Shown one piece after another: positions 34,920 to 43,473 of a stretch of DNA of 64,000 nt. A program made the position numbers and the translations under genes. The DNA is from Bradyrhizobium nanningense (lineage in GTDB: Bacteria; Pseudomonadota; Alphaproteobacteria; Rhizobiales; Xanthobacteraceae). The notes under the pieces were generated by a model. It searched no databases. It was not told the origin of the DNA and saw only the letters and a list, made by a program, of their open reading frames with translations. Where the stretch lies: NCBI RefSeq assembly GCF_004114535.1, contig NZ_LBJC01000027.1, positions 150,214-214,213 on the forward strand. The letters run 5' to 3'. Within the stretch, counting starts at the first letter, position 1. Each line of letters begins with the position of its first letter.

Positions 34920-35897
34920 GTGACCGATCGGACCATGACGGATCGAGCCCGGCGCATCGCTTTGCTCGGCGCTCCCATCGATATGGGCGCATCGCAACGC
35001 GGCACCTTGATGGGCCCTGCGGCGCTGCGGACTGCGGGCCTTGCGACACTGCTCGAAAGCCTGGATTTCGAGGTCGTCGACTACGGCGATCTTTCCGCAA
35101 GCGAGGTCCGGGACCTCGCCGACACGCCGCCGGAACGGGCCAATCACTACCGCGAGATCCAGCGCTGGACACGCGTTCTGAGCCGCAAAGGCTACGAGAT
35201 CGCGAAAACCGGTGCCCTGCCGATCTTCCTGGGCGGCGATCACACGCTGTCCATGGGGTCGGTCAATGCCATGGCGCGTCATTGGCGGGAGCGTGGACGG
35301 GAGCTGTTCGTGCTCTGGCTCGATGCCCATGCCGACTACAACACGCCGGAGACGACGATCACCGCGAACATGCACGGCATGTCGGCCGCGTTCTTGTGCG
35401 GCGAACCCGGCCTCGACGGCCTGCTCGGCGACGATCCCCGCGCGTCGATCCATCCGGACAGGCTCGACTTGTTCGGCGCGCGTTCGATCGACAAGCTGGA
35501 AAAAGAGCTGATGCGCGCGCGCCGGATCAGGGTGGTCGACATGCGTCAGATCGACGAGTTCGGCGTCGCCGTGTTGATCCGACGCGTCATCGAACGGGTC
35601 AAGGCGAGCAACGGCGTGCTGCATGTCAGCTTCGACGTCGATTTCCTCGATCCGTGCGTCGCGCCGGGCGTCGGCACCACGGTGCCAGGTGGTGCGACCT
35701 ATCGCGAGGCACACCTGATCATGGAGCTGTTGCACGATTCCGGCGTGGTCGGATCGGTCGACATCGTCGAGCTCAATCCCTTCCTGGATGAACGCGGCCG
35801 GACGGCGCGCACGGCCGTCGAACTGATCGGCAGCCTGTTCGGCCAGCAGATCACCGACCGACCGACGCCGAGCAATGCGATCGCTCCGGGGGAGTGA
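34920..35897 (+). CDS. rocF: Arginase
   Basis: A 325-aa arginase/ureohydrolase. Metal-binding motifs are complete: GGDHTLSMGS, DAHADYNTPET and SFDVDFLDP. TTITANMHGMSAAFL and the late HDSGVVGSVDIVELNP fit arginase rather than agmatinase. The GTG at 34920 was chosen because GAGGAGG lies 5 nt upstream. It converts arginine to ornithine and urea. It would supply ornithine and nitrogen, but no ornithine aminotransferase or urease gene is in the window. Confidence 0.92.
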   Translation: MTDRTMTDRARRIALLGAPIDMGASQRGTLMGPAALRTAGLATLLESLDFEVVDYGDLSASEVRDLADTPPERANHYREIQRWTRVLSRKGYEIAKTGALPIFLGGDHTLSMGSVNAMARHWRERGRELFVLWLDAHADYNTPETTITANMHGMSAAFLCGEPGLDGLLGDDPRASIHPDRLDLFGARSIDKLEKELMRARRIRVVDMRQIDEFGVAVLIRRVIERVKASNGVLHVSFDVDFLDPCVAPGVGTTVPGGATYREAHLIMELLHDSGVVGSVDIVELNPFLDERGRTARTAVELIGSLFGQQITDRPTPSNAIAPGE

Positions 35898-35977
35898 AGC
35901 CAGGGGCCGACAGGACCACGAGCTTGCGCCTTGTTGGCCGCTTCGCGGTCCACCAGCCGGTCGACCACGCCGGAGAC

Positions 35978-36003
35978 GTCCGATTGTGACCCCAGAGCCG
36001 AAC
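35978..36003 (+). repeat. Degenerate interspersed repeat copy (GTCCGnTTnTGnCCC family)
   Basis: GTCCGATTGTGACCCC followed by AGAGCCGAAC. One of seven related copies in intergenic DNA of this window. Confidence 0.55.
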
Positions 36004-36105
36004 AAGTGCCTCGCGCATCACTTGGATCGGCACTGGCCTTGGGGCACGACTTTCGTTCGCAAGTAACTGTAGGTTGCGGTTAGTAGGCGGACCAAGGAGG
36101 CGGAA

Positions 36106-36540
36106 TTGAGTACGATAGTCGAGATTCAAGCCACAGACCCGCTTATGTCGGCAGTATATGCCTTGCGACATAATGTGTTCGTAGTCGAGCAAGGTGTCCC
36201 GGAAGAAATTGAGGTCGACGAGGACGATATGGTCGCCACTCATCTTGCCGCGGTGTCTGACGGCCACGTCATTGGCACGTTGCGCATTTTGCTCCATGGA
36301 CGTACCGCGAAAATCGGCAGGATGGCTGTATCAGCGTCGTCGCGGACAGAGGGCATTGGGAGAGAGTTGATGGAGTCCGCCGCGACCACTGCCTCCAGCC
36401 GCGGTGCCGAGGAAATTATTCTCGGCGCCCAACTCACCGCATACGGATTTTACAAGCGATTAGGATACATGGAGGAAGGAGCGGTGTTCGATGATGGAGG
36501 CACACCACACGTGATGATGCGCAAGAAATTGCAGCTATGA
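36106..36540 (+). CDS. GNAT family N-acetyltransferase
   Basis: A 144-aa GNAT enzyme, TTG start with AAGGAGG upstream. HNVFVVEQGVPEEIEVDEDD is typical of the YjcF/ElaA-like branch. The acetyl-CoA loop is SSRTEGIGRELM, and the C-terminal part LTAYGFYKRLGYMEEG is the usual beta-bulge/GFYxxxGF region. Substrate unknown. Base composition is lower in GC than the upstream genes, suggesting more recent acquisition. Confidence 0.88.
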   Translation: MSTIVEIQATDPLMSAVYALRHNVFVVEQGVPEEIEVDEDDMVATHLAAVSDGHVIGTLRILLHGRTAKIGRMAVSASSRTEGIGRELMESAATTASSRGAEEIILGAQLTAYGFYKRLGYMEEGAVFDDGGTPHVMMRKKLQL

Positions 36541-36858
36541 ACTTCCGATTGGCTGAAGCGACCGAAGGTCGACCATGTCTGCTTGTGGCCCAGAGCCGAC
36601 CTTCAGCGCTTACTCTGACGAAGTCCGCAAGTGACGCAGAGCGGACGTGACCCACTTTATTCAAAATTCATCATTGCCCGCCCGATAGGATGGAGATTCA
36701 CGCAGGGCTTTGGTTACGCCTCTCATTCGGGCATTTGAACCAACATCAAATCCGGCCACACTACATACCAAGTAGCGCTCATCATGCCTGCGCCCGGCCC
36801 TCAACCCTGCCGAATCGACGAGCAATACGGCCTGGTAATCCAATCCAGGACTTGATGA
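36541..36858. other. Intergenic region with a repeat copy
   Basis: 318 bp without a convincing gene; contains the repeat copy at 36577-36603. GC content is visibly lower than in the flanks. Confidence 0.45.
36577..36603 (+). repeat. Degenerate interspersed repeat copy (GTCCGnTTnTGnCCC family)
   Basis: GTCTGCTTGTGGCCC followed by AGAGCCGACCTT; same layout as the other copies. Confidence 0.6.
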
Positions 36859-37158
36859 ATGGATGCTCGAATGCAGTTCTTCTTTTATGAGATCGTCGCT
36901 CGCGTCGTCGCAATCTATTTGTGCGTCGATTGCGTCCGCAAAGTGCGGTCTGGACTTGTCGAGAGAAAAATCACGTCCTTCTTTCATAGTGCTGATACTC
37001 TGGACTGGTTCGTAGACGGTCTTATGGGCTGGCCGAGTCAGGTTTTTCGTAGAGACACCGCGCCGGTCCGGTACTGGATGGAAATGGGGCACCAGACAGT
37101 AGCCTTTCTTGCATGCCTCGCTGTTGCGATACTTGGGTGGTGGCAGCCAAGCGCCTGA
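36859..37158 (+). CDS. Small membrane protein of unknown function
   Basis: A 99-aa protein with two hydrophobic stretches: FFFYEIVARVVAIYLCVDCV near the N-terminus and HQTVAFLACLAVAILGWW at the C-terminus. A start at the second Met (36871) is equally plausible. No family recognised. It sits alone in repeat-rich, lower-GC DNA. Confidence 0.6.
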   Translation: MDARMQFFFYEIVARVVAIYLCVDCVRKVRSGLVERKITSFFHSADTLDWFVDGLMGWPSQVFRRDTAPVRYWMEMGHQTVAFLACLAVAILGWWQPSA

Positions 37159-37562
37159 GCATCCAGTTACGGCCCATCGCGCCGTTCCGAGCATTGATCG
37201 AAATGGCCGCAATCGAAGGGTAGTCGGACCACCCGCGAAATCGGGAAGGCAGGCGCCCATGAAGCGTAGCGCAAGATCGCAGTCCGTCGCCGGTTATCCG
37301 GTCGGATCGCCTGGGCGGCTTCCGCATCATAGCGCCACGGCGGAGCCCTTTCTCCAGCCGGGAGAGCGAGCCACCTGATAGCTAAGGACCGGGTGGTCCG
37401 GTATATTTCGATGAAGTTTGGTAGGTCCGATTGTGGGCCCGCAGCGGACCTTCACGGCAATGCCCGTTGAGGGCCGCTGTTGCCCCATCTGAGCTGGTTT
37501 CAGCCCTATCAAGGTACTCGTTTTAGCCGATAGGATGCTGTTTCTCGACCGTGAGAGAGCCT
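37159..37562. other. Intergenic region with a repeat copy
   Basis: 404 bp without a credible gene. It holds a copy of the GTCCG repeat at 37425-37452 and the presumed promoter of the binding-protein gene. Confidence 0.45.
37425..37452 (+). repeat. Interspersed repeat copy (GTCCGnTTnTGnCCC family)
   Basis: GTCCGATTGTGGGCCC followed by GCAGCGGACCTT. The ends GTCCG / CGGAC form inverted arms. Confidence 0.6.
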
Positions 37563-38558
37563 ATGAAGCGGCGAAAAGCTCTTGGTGTTATAGGCGGAGC
37601 AGCAGTGTGGCCGCTCGCGGTGTTGGCGCAGCAACCCAAGCACGTTCCTCGAATTGGCTTCCTGGTGACAGGTTCGATCGAATCTCCCGAGACGCGCGCA
37701 TCTCTCAAAGCTTTCGGTCAAGGTCTACGCGAATACGGCTATATTGATGGTCAAAACGTGCTCGTTGAGGTCCGAGCGGCGGACCTGAAGGTCGAGCAGT
37801 TTCCGGCTCTGGCGAGTGAACTGGTCCGTCTTAAGGTCGATCTCATCGTTGCGTCGAATTCGCTCGCCGCACGCGCCGTACAGCAAGCGACCACTACTAT
37901 TCCAATCGTCGTGCCGGTTATGGGCGATCCTGTCGGAGACGGGCTCGTTGCCAGCCTCGCTCGACCGGGAGGGAACATCACAGGCTTAACTTTCCTTGGC
38001 CCGCAGCTTGTCCCCAAGCGCCTAGCCCTGCTCAAGGAAGCGCTACCCACGATTTCGCAGGTCGCCGCTCTCTGGCATCCCGGTGCCTATGGCGAGCGCA
38101 CGATGAATGACATGATGAACGAAGCAGAGGCGGCGGCACTGACCCTGGGAGTTCACCTTCGACTTGTTGCCGTGCACGCTCCCGATGATCTAGATCGCGC
38201 CTTTTCCACGGTTGCCGCCGAACGGGCGGATGCCCTTCTCATCTTTCCTAGCCCGATGCTTTTCAACCAAAGAAAACGCATTGTCGATCTCGCGGCAGAC
38301 AATCGGCTGCCATTAATGGCTATGGGCAAAGAGTTTGTACAACTCGGTGGGTTCATGTCCTATGGAGCGGATATTACCGACTTCAACCGGCGCTGTGTCG
38401 CCTACGTGGATAAGATACTCAAAGGCGCGAAGCCTGCTGACTTGCCCGTCGAACAACCGACCAACTTTGCACTTTTTATCAACCTCAAAACCGCAAAGAC
38501 CCTTGGCGTCGAAATTCCTCCCTCGCTCCTCGCCCGCGCCGACGAGGTCATCGAATGA
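37563..38558 (+). CDS. ABC transporter substrate-binding protein (PF04392-type)
   Basis: A 331-aa periplasmic binding protein. Signal MKRRKALGVIGGAAVWPLAVLA (Tat-like KRRKAL), then PRIGFLVTGSIESPETRAS, FGQGLREYGYIDGQNV, IPIVVPVMGDPVGDGLV and SLARPGGNITGLT. These are hallmarks of the ABC_sub_bind family, which is greatly expanded in Bradyrhizobium. A GTG 12 bp upstream is an alternative start. No permease or ATPase genes accompany it, so this is an orphan binding protein. Confidence 0.88.
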   Translation: MKRRKALGVIGGAAVWPLAVLAQQPKHVPRIGFLVTGSIESPETRASLKAFGQGLREYGYIDGQNVLVEVRAADLKVEQFPALASELVRLKVDLIVASNSLAARAVQQATTTIPIVVPVMGDPVGDGLVASLARPGGNITGLTFLGPQLVPKRLALLKEALPTISQVAALWHPGAYGERTMNDMMNEAEAAALTLGVHLRLVAVHAPDDLDRAFSTVAAERADALLIFPSPMLFNQRKRIVDLAADNRLPLMAMGKEFVQLGGFMSYGADITDFNRRCVAYVDKILKGAKPADLPVEQPTNFALFINLKTAKTLGVEIPPSLLARADEVIE

Positions 38559-38665
38559 GAGAGATTACTTGCGAGTTTGGCCCTTCGGCGAAGTGGCGAT
38601 CGCTCCGCTTCGCGCTTTCGACGAGACTACTGGCCTTTCGATAGCGAAGTGAAAGAGCCGTATCG

Positions 38666-38693
38666 CAAAAGCAATGGCCGCCCGGAGGCGGCC
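38666..38693 (-). terminator. Probable terminator of the CsbD gene
   Basis: On the minus strand GGCCGCC-TCCG-GGCGGCC stem followed by ATTGCTTTTG, a moderate T-rich tail, 22 bp past the CsbD stop. Confidence 0.55.
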
Positions 38694-38714
38694 AGTTCTT
38701 GGTCTACATCTTCG

Positions 38715-38906
38715 CTATTTTTTTAAGGCGTCAGCAGTATCCCGCGCTGCGTCCTTCACATCTCCTGCAGCGTTATGGGCGGATCCCTTAGCCTTATCCA
38801 TTTTGCCTTCTGCCTCGAGGTCCTTGTCTCCGGTAAGCTTGCCAGCCCCCTCTTTGATCGCGCCTTTTGCCTTGTCGGCGGCGCCCTTCACATGTTCACG
38901 GTCCAT
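38715..38906 (-). CDS. CsbD-like general stress protein
   Basis: A 63-aa CsbD-family protein: MDREHVKGAADKAKGAIKEG, GKLTGDKDLEAEGK, then KGSAHNAAGDVKDAARD, with the family's alternating Ala/Gly/Lys pattern. Small, hydrophilic, cytoplasmic. The start is fixed by the family and by the EcfG-type promoter about 35 bp upstream. CsbD proteins are standard members of general stress regulons; their biochemical role is unknown. Confidence 0.93.
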   Translation of the reverse strand: MDREHVKGAADKAKGAIKEGAGKLTGDKDLEAEGKMDKAKGSAHNAAGDVKDAARDTADALKK

Positions 38907-38939
38907 GATCGTTACCTCTCCTATCCGGAAGACAAGCAC

Positions 38940-38964
38940 AACGAAATCGGTGCGCGGTCGTTCC
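38940..38964 (-). promoter_or_regulatory. Sigma EcfG (general stress) promoter of csbD-like gene
   Basis: On the minus strand GGAAC, a 16-bp spacer, then CGTT: a perfect match to the alphaproteobacterial EcfG consensus, ending about 34 bp before the start codon. Confidence 0.85.
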
Positions 38965-39087
38965 TGCGAGACGGGCACCGCGTGTCCGTACAGTTGTAGC
39001 GGCGGATGAAGAACACGGATTGCGTTCCGTCCTGCTTTCACTGTGAAATTTGTCAACGCTGCAGTCGCAAGTTTTCATCAGTCTGGC

Positions 39088-39112
39088 GGAAACGTTCGGG
39101 GATGCCCACGTT
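39088..39112 (+). promoter_or_regulatory. Probable EcfG-type promoter
   Basis: GGAAA-N16-CGTT, one mismatch to GGAAC-N16-CGTT, 35 bp before the ATG of the secreted protein at 39147. It is divergent from and close to the perfect EcfG promoter of csbD. Confidence 0.6.
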
Positions 39113-39146
39113 GATTGAGCGGCGGGGCCTCGATGGAGAAACAGCC

Positions 39147-39479
39147 ATGCGATACCTATCTGTGGCATTGCTTGTCGCACTTCCAGCCATATCGATGCCT
39201 GCTGCCGCCCAGCAGCAAACGGAGGCGACGTCTCAATCCGGTGTTGCTCAAAACGTGCAAACTGAAGCTGATAAGGGCATAAAGACCCGCAATTCCGGGG
39301 AGTCCGGGTATGTTGGCAACCAGGACCGGCCTGGCGCGGCTTCTCATGCACCGGGAGAGACAACCAACGCGGTCGGGACCACAACCGGTAGCAGTGCGCC
39401 CGGCAATCAATCAAACATGAATAGTTCGCAGGCCGATTACAACGCTTCCTTGAAGGATGGCTCTGCGCCAAAGAAATAA
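39147..39479 (+). CDS. Small secreted stress-associated hypothetical protein
   Basis: A 110-aa protein. Signal peptide MRYLSVALLVALPAISMPAAA, cleavage before QQQ. The mature chain is hydrophilic and disordered-looking, rich in Gly, Asn, Ser and Thr (GYVGNQDRPGAASHAPGETTNAVGTT). It has an EcfG-like promoter and is divergent from csbD, so periplasmic general-stress function is likely but undefined. Confidence 0.75.
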   Translation: MRYLSVALLVALPAISMPAAAQQQTEATSQSGVAQNVQTEADKGIKTRNSGESGYVGNQDRPGAASHAPGETTNAVGTTTGSSAPGNQSNMNSSQADYNASLKDGSAPKK

Positions 39480-39541
39480 CAGCTTGCGACGACCGCCTTG
39501 GAACAAGAGATCGCCCGCGATCTGCCAGCGGCACAAGGAGT

Positions 39542-39574
39542 GAAACCCGCGAGAAGGCCAAGCGGGTTTCTTTG
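39542..39574 (+). terminator. Rho-independent terminator
   Basis: Perfect GAAACCCGC / GCGGGTTTC stem with an 11-nt loop, then TTTG. It is 62 bp downstream of the secreted stress protein. Confidence 0.75.
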
Positions 39575-39777
39575 TTTGTGCAGGCGTTGCCGCTTTAGGA
39601 GAACTCGGCTCTTGGTCCTAAGCGGACGCCATGCAAATGCGCCATACCGCTCCCACACGAATACGATTAGTCCGACTACATGTCCTTCAAGATTGATGGC
39701 CGCCGCCGCAACGAACTCGGCGCTAAAATCGGTGGCAAACAGGTGTTGAGGCGCTCCGAACGGGCAAAATGCCAACC

Positions 39778-39858
39778 CTAAAGGACAAGCTTCGATGCAA
39801 ACCAGAGCACGACACACAAGCAGATGCCGATTCCCACATATGGCAACGCAACGCGCAT
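39778..39858 (-). CDS. Tiny single-pass membrane protein, 26 aa
   Basis: ATG at 39858 preceded by AAGGAGGGACCG, a near-ideal ribosome-binding site, then a 26-residue hydrophobic peptide (RVALPYVGIGICLCVVLWFA..) and TAG. The combination of strong initiation signal and one TM segment argues for a real small membrane protein. Function unknown. Confidence 0.5.
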   Translation of the reverse strand: MRVALPYVGIGICLCVVLWFASKLVL

Positions 39859-40244
39859 CGGTCCCTCCTTGGCTCTGAGACGCTACGGGCCGCAGCGCGA
39901 TTTGCATGTTGGCGATGCCATGACCATCCAATCGGCTCCTGCACGAACTGTGACGAGCAATCGCGGGCAATAGCGGCGGGACGGCTGCGATTCTCTGCGT
40001 TACCCACGACGCTGGGCTGAGATCGGACCGGGACGAGATTCCTCCTAAGGCCGCGGCAGAGCTGGGAAGTGCTGCGGCCGTGCAGGCTGCATCGGCAGAT
40101 TAGCAGGCTCGTCGCCAAACTCCTCAGAACATCCATTTAAAATATTAAGTGCCCTTGATTTAAAATGTGATTTAAATGTAGCAACGAAACGTTGTAGATG
40201 TCCACCGTGCATCTTCACGTGAATCGGAATAAACGGAGGGGGCC

Positions 40245-41879
40245 ATGGCGGTTTTATTCGGCGATACGACTGGATCGCTCACGGGACGCCAGCATGGCGG
40301 AAGCCAAACTCTGGTTGGTTCTGAACCGACGAACCTATTGTTCGGGGATGCGGGTTTGGACTTACTCGACCACGCAATCGGCGGTAACGACACATTGGTA
40401 ACTTCCGGCGCGGGAAGTCTGTTCGGCGACGCGGGCGGTAATATTTCCGATCATGCACGGGGCGGCGATGATACGTTGTCAGCCCAGGTGCTCGCGTCTG
40501 CTATCACCATTGGCGAGACTTTCATCCTGAATATGTACGGCGATGCTGGCGGTGATATCTCGGCTTGGGCTATTGCCGGCGATGACACCCTTAATCTCGA
40601 ACTGCCCCCGACCTTTACACCCGGGGTGAAAGTGAATGCCTACGGCGATGCCGGCGAAATCTTGTCCGGTCACGCCCGTGGTGGCGACGACCATTTTAGC
40701 GTTTCCGGTGGCGGGCATCAGGCGGTCACCGTGTACGGAGACGCCGGCGGCAACCTAATCAATCGCGCGGCGGGGGGCAACGACACGTTCGTTGGCCACG
40801 TCGGACCGGACAGTAATGTAGTGTTCTTTGGCGACGCGGGCGGTAGCTTGCTCGGGCATACCCGTGGCGGCGATGACAGCTTCACTGCGAGCGGATCTGA
40901 GTACAACAGCTATCTCTATGGCGATGCCGGCGGCGACATGGCTGGTCATGCGGCTGGCGGCAACGACAGTTTCGCCGTGAGCGGAACCAATCCGTTCAAT
41001 TTTGTCTTTGGCGATGCCGGTGGAAACATGTCCGCCTTTGCCACCGGTGGGAATGACACCTTCAATGACTCAAGTGATGTAACCCTGACCGATCGAAATG
41101 TCTTCGCCGGCGACGCTGGCGGGAACATGTCCGGTTCCGCCCGGGGCGGGGATGACACGTTCAACAAGACCGGCTTAGGGGGAAGTACATTCTATGGCGA
41201 CGCCGCAGGCGATATGTCTGATCAGGCCGAGGGCGGCGATGACACTTTCCAGGCTTCTGGCACCCAGCACCAAAATATCTTCTACGGAGACGCGGGCGGC
41301 AACATGGGTGATCGAGCCGTTGGCGGCGACGACATCTATATCGGTGGCAAGGTATTCTCTCAGCTCGCCAATCAGGCGTATGGAGATGCGTTGACCATGT
41401 CAGGCCACGCCGCAGGCGGTAACGACACGCTGGTCGGCGGCGATGATCCGAATCCGCATCCGGCAGGCAGCTACGAGACCATTCTCGTCGGCGATGCCCG
41501 ATCCATGTCCGATTACGCACGCGGCGGCAGCGACAAGATTGTCAGCGGCACCGGAAATGATGACGTCTGGGGAGATGCCCAGATGATGCTCAATTTTGCG
41601 GAAGGAGGGAACGATACGTTCGTATTCAATTTCGCGAACGGCCACGACAGGATCGAGGATTTTGGACAGGGTCTCTCGAATCTGGGAATCGACCTCATCG
41701 ATGTCTCTGCGCTTGGTATCCAGAGCTTCGGTGATCTCGCTATCTCGCAATTCGATCCGATGACACATGAAAGTTTGATTACCTTCAGCCCAGGTAACGA
41801 TGTCACTGTTCATAGTGAGGAAGCACTCAGGCCTCAGGATTTCGTTTTCGCACCCCATCAGTACGATTTGTTGACTTGA
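40245..41879 (+). CDS. RTX-like repeat protein with 15 GDAGG / GGDDTF repeats
   Basis: A 544-aa acidic protein made of about fifteen imperfect 27-36-residue repeats. Each opens with (L/V/F)(Y/F)GDAGGxxxxxAxGGDDTF and is followed by a variable loop. The Asp/Gly-rich pattern resembles RTX calcium-binding beta-rolls but has a much longer period than the classical nonapeptide. The C-terminal region GGNDTFVFNFANGHDRIEDFG .. LIDVSALGI is the end domain seen in type I secreted RTX proteins. No N-terminal signal peptide, which fits C-terminal type I export. No type I exporter genes are in the window. Calcium binding is inferred. Confidence 0.8.
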   Translation: MAVLFGDTTGSLTGRQHGGSQTLVGSEPTNLLFGDAGLDLLDHAIGGNDTLVTSGAGSLFGDAGGNISDHARGGDDTLSAQVLASAITIGETFILNMYGDAGGDISAWAIAGDDTLNLELPPTFTPGVKVNAYGDAGEILSGHARGGDDHFSVSGGGHQAVTVYGDAGGNLINRAAGGNDTFVGHVGPDSNVVFFGDAGGSLLGHTRGGDDSFTASGSEYNSYLYGDAGGDMAGHAAGGNDSFAVSGTNPFNFVFGDAGGNMSAFATGGNDTFNDSSDVTLTDRNVFAGDAGGNMSGSARGGDDTFNKTGLGGSTFYGDAAGDMSDQAEGGDDTFQASGTQHQNIFYGDAGGNMGDRAVGGDDIYIGGKVFSQLANQAYGDALTMSGHAAGGNDTLVGGDDPNPHPAGSYETILVGDARSMSDYARGGSDKIVSGTGNDDVWGDAQMMLNFAEGGNDTFVFNFANGHDRIEDFGQGLSNLGIDLIDVSALGIQSFGDLAISQFDPMTHESLITFSPGNDVTVHSEEALRPQDFVFAPHQYDLLT

Positions 41880-42011
41880 GCCGCCCCTCGCATTGCTGCT
41901 GTAGGCCGTGAAGTGTTAGGGAAAATTAGCTCGGTGACCATGACCGGCTTAGAGTGCTGCGGGGCGTGATGCTCCAAGCCCTCGAAAGGACTTACGGGGC
42001 ACCTCGCCCAA

Positions 42012-42038
42012 GTCAGCTATTGGCCCTTCGCTGACCTT
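42012..42038 (+). repeat. Interspersed repeat copy (GTCCGnTTnTGnCCC family)
   Basis: GTCAGCTATTGGCCC followed by TTCGCTGACCTT. Confidence 0.55.
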
Positions 42039-42056
42039 CTCGGACGGCCTATGGAT

Positions 42057-42080
42057 GTCAGCTTTTGACCCGATTGAGAC
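42057..42080 (+). repeat. Interspersed repeat copy, 3' part degenerate
   Basis: GTCAGCTTTTGACCC followed by GATTGAGAC. It lies 18 bp after the previous copy in the same orientation. Confidence 0.5.
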
Positions 42081-42188
42081 ATCGGTCGCGTTCCAGCGTA
42101 CCCGATATGAAGAGCTACAACCCGCCGATTCAGGCACCGACCAAATTTGACCGGTGATCAACTTCAAGACAGCCAACCAGGGAACTGA

Positions 42189-43034
42189 TTACGCGCCGGT
42201 TGTCACGATGCAGTTGATCACAGACGGGTAATCACTTTGCTCCTGTAAGCGAATAAATTCTTTGATTGCGCGATAACACGTCGGCATCGACGAACTTCCA
42301 CCCATGCTTTGGTTCGCCCAACGATCCAACATGACATGCGTCTTGACAATTTCTGAGTTCGCCGCGCGCAGTATGCCGATGGAAGGCGAAGCCGTTTCAA
42401 ATAGATACTTGTGGAAGCTGATCACGAAAGTATCGCTTCTCGGCAACCCGTTGCCATACGGAAGAGTATCCACATCCCGCACAGTCTTTATTTTGTCATA
42501 GAGCCACTGCGAATCGATCAACGCTTTCCCAATCCCTCTTCCCTCAACGCCAAGCGGAGCAATCCACTCGGGACCTGGGGCTATGGTGGACCAAAAGATC
42601 ACGCGATCATCACGGCGGTTCTCCATCGCCTTGAGCATGCAGAGGAATCGTTCCTTTTGTGGATCGTTCGAATGCTCCACCTCGTACTGGAGCTTCTTGA
42701 GTTTGTCGGGCCAGGGTATGGGCGCAGGTGGGGGTGGAGGCGGCGCAGCGGGAAGATAGATTTTGCGCAGCTTCGGGTCAGCCCCGATAAATGCGTAATT
42801 GCGCCCCCCGTCAATGCTGTGGCGGCAACCCACGAGTTCTCGCAAATACCAATTCACCTCCTCGGGAACGTGCGTTTGGAAGTTGAACTCGATTAACGCC
42901 CACGCATCTATGTGCTCGCGCGCCGCAATTTTCCACCAGTCGTCTGTGTCTAAGACCGGATATTCGCGTCCGCCTTTGGGCGGCCACAAGCCGCGTTTCT
43001 GCACTGGATTAAGCGGAACTTTGATATTGACCAT
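42189..43034 (-). CDS. Hypothetical protein with LysM-like N-terminal segment
   Basis: A 281-aa protein. Start ATG at 43034 has GGGAGG upstream. Residues 20-90 (DTDDWWKIAAREHIDAWALIEFNF .. EVNWYLRELVGC .. NYAFIG) resemble a LysM-type module of the variant with a WYL..VGC motif. A proline hinge (APPPPPPAPIPWP) follows, then an unassigned domain of about 180 aa containing WSTIAPGPEWIAP and three scattered cysteines. No signal peptide. Peptidoglycan or glycan binding is inferred from the LysM-like part only. Confidence 0.7.
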   Translation of the reverse strand: MVNIKVPLNPVQKRGLWPPKGGREYPVLDTDDWWKIAAREHIDAWALIEFNFQTHVPEEVNWYLRELVGCRHSIDGGRNYAFIGADPKLRKIYLPAAPPPPPPAPIPWPDKLKKLQYEVEHSNDPQKERFLCMLKAMENRRDDRVIFWSTIAPGPEWIAPLGVEGRGIGKALIDSQWLYDKIKTVRDVDTLPYGNGLPRSDTFVISFHKYLFETASPSIGILRAANSEIVKTHVMLDRWANQSMGGSSSMPTCYRAIKEFIRLQEQSDYPSVINCIVTTGA

Positions 43035-43241
43035 TCGACGCCTCCCGCACAGTCCGAACCGCAGCGCGATACGCACCGGCCACGGTAGCGAAAGAAATGA
43101 AGTTTCGCCGGAAACATCGGAATGGCAACACGTCGGCGACGCGCCGGGTATGACCTATCTCACAGTTGTTCTGGCAGCAGCCACTCGCGAACAATGCCGC
43201 TCCTTGACCCTTGGCTGGCCTTCTCGCGCAACCTATTGAGC

Positions 43242-43264
43242 GTCAGCTTCTGACCAAAGCGGAA
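43242..43264 (+). repeat. Interspersed repeat copy (GTCCGnTTnTGnCCC family)
   Basis: GTCAGCTTCTGACC followed by AAAGCGGAAC. Confidence 0.5.
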
Positions 43265-43425
43265 CGTGCATCGCTTCCGGCCCTAGCCGGGCTTTTTATT
43301 TGCTCTCTTTCTTGGCCTCGGCCTCATAGCCTTGCGCTTGTCCTTCGAGCCGCGGCCCCGGCAGGAACATTCCCGCAATTGCCAAGTTTTCCCGATGCCC
43401 TTCCCCAAGGGCGACCCCCGTATTG

Positions 43426-43473
43426 CCCCAGCTCGAATGCCCCCCAATATCACCCCGAGCTGGGGCTTTTTTC
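43426..43473 (+). terminator. Strong Rho-independent terminator-like hairpin
   Basis: Perfect 10-bp stem CCCCAGCTCG / CGAGCTGGGG followed by CTTTTTTC. No gene is recognised immediately upstream on this strand, so it may end an unannotated transcript. Confidence 0.7.

Larger units (their letters stand above)
39480..40244. other. Intergenic region with a terminator and one tiny ORF
   Basis: 765 bp. It contains a terminator at 39542-39574 and a 26-codon ORF with an excellent ribosome-binding site at 39778-39858 (minus). The last 100 bp before the repeat protein gene are unusually AT-rich for this genome. Confidence 0.5.
41880..42188. other. Intergenic region with two repeat copies
   Basis: 309 bp between convergent genes. 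It holds two copies of the GTCCG-family repeat and no credible gene. Confidence 0.5.

Noticed and set aside
39437..39970. 177-codon minus-strand frame in the gap before the repeat protein
   Set aside because: Runs through a perfect terminator and lacks protein-like composition; only the 26-codon ORF in another frame has an initiation signal.
40245..41879. Reading the 544-aa repeat protein as a pentapeptide-repeat protein
   Set aside because: No five-residue periodicity; the cores recur every 27-36 residues and the C-terminus looks like an RTX end domain.
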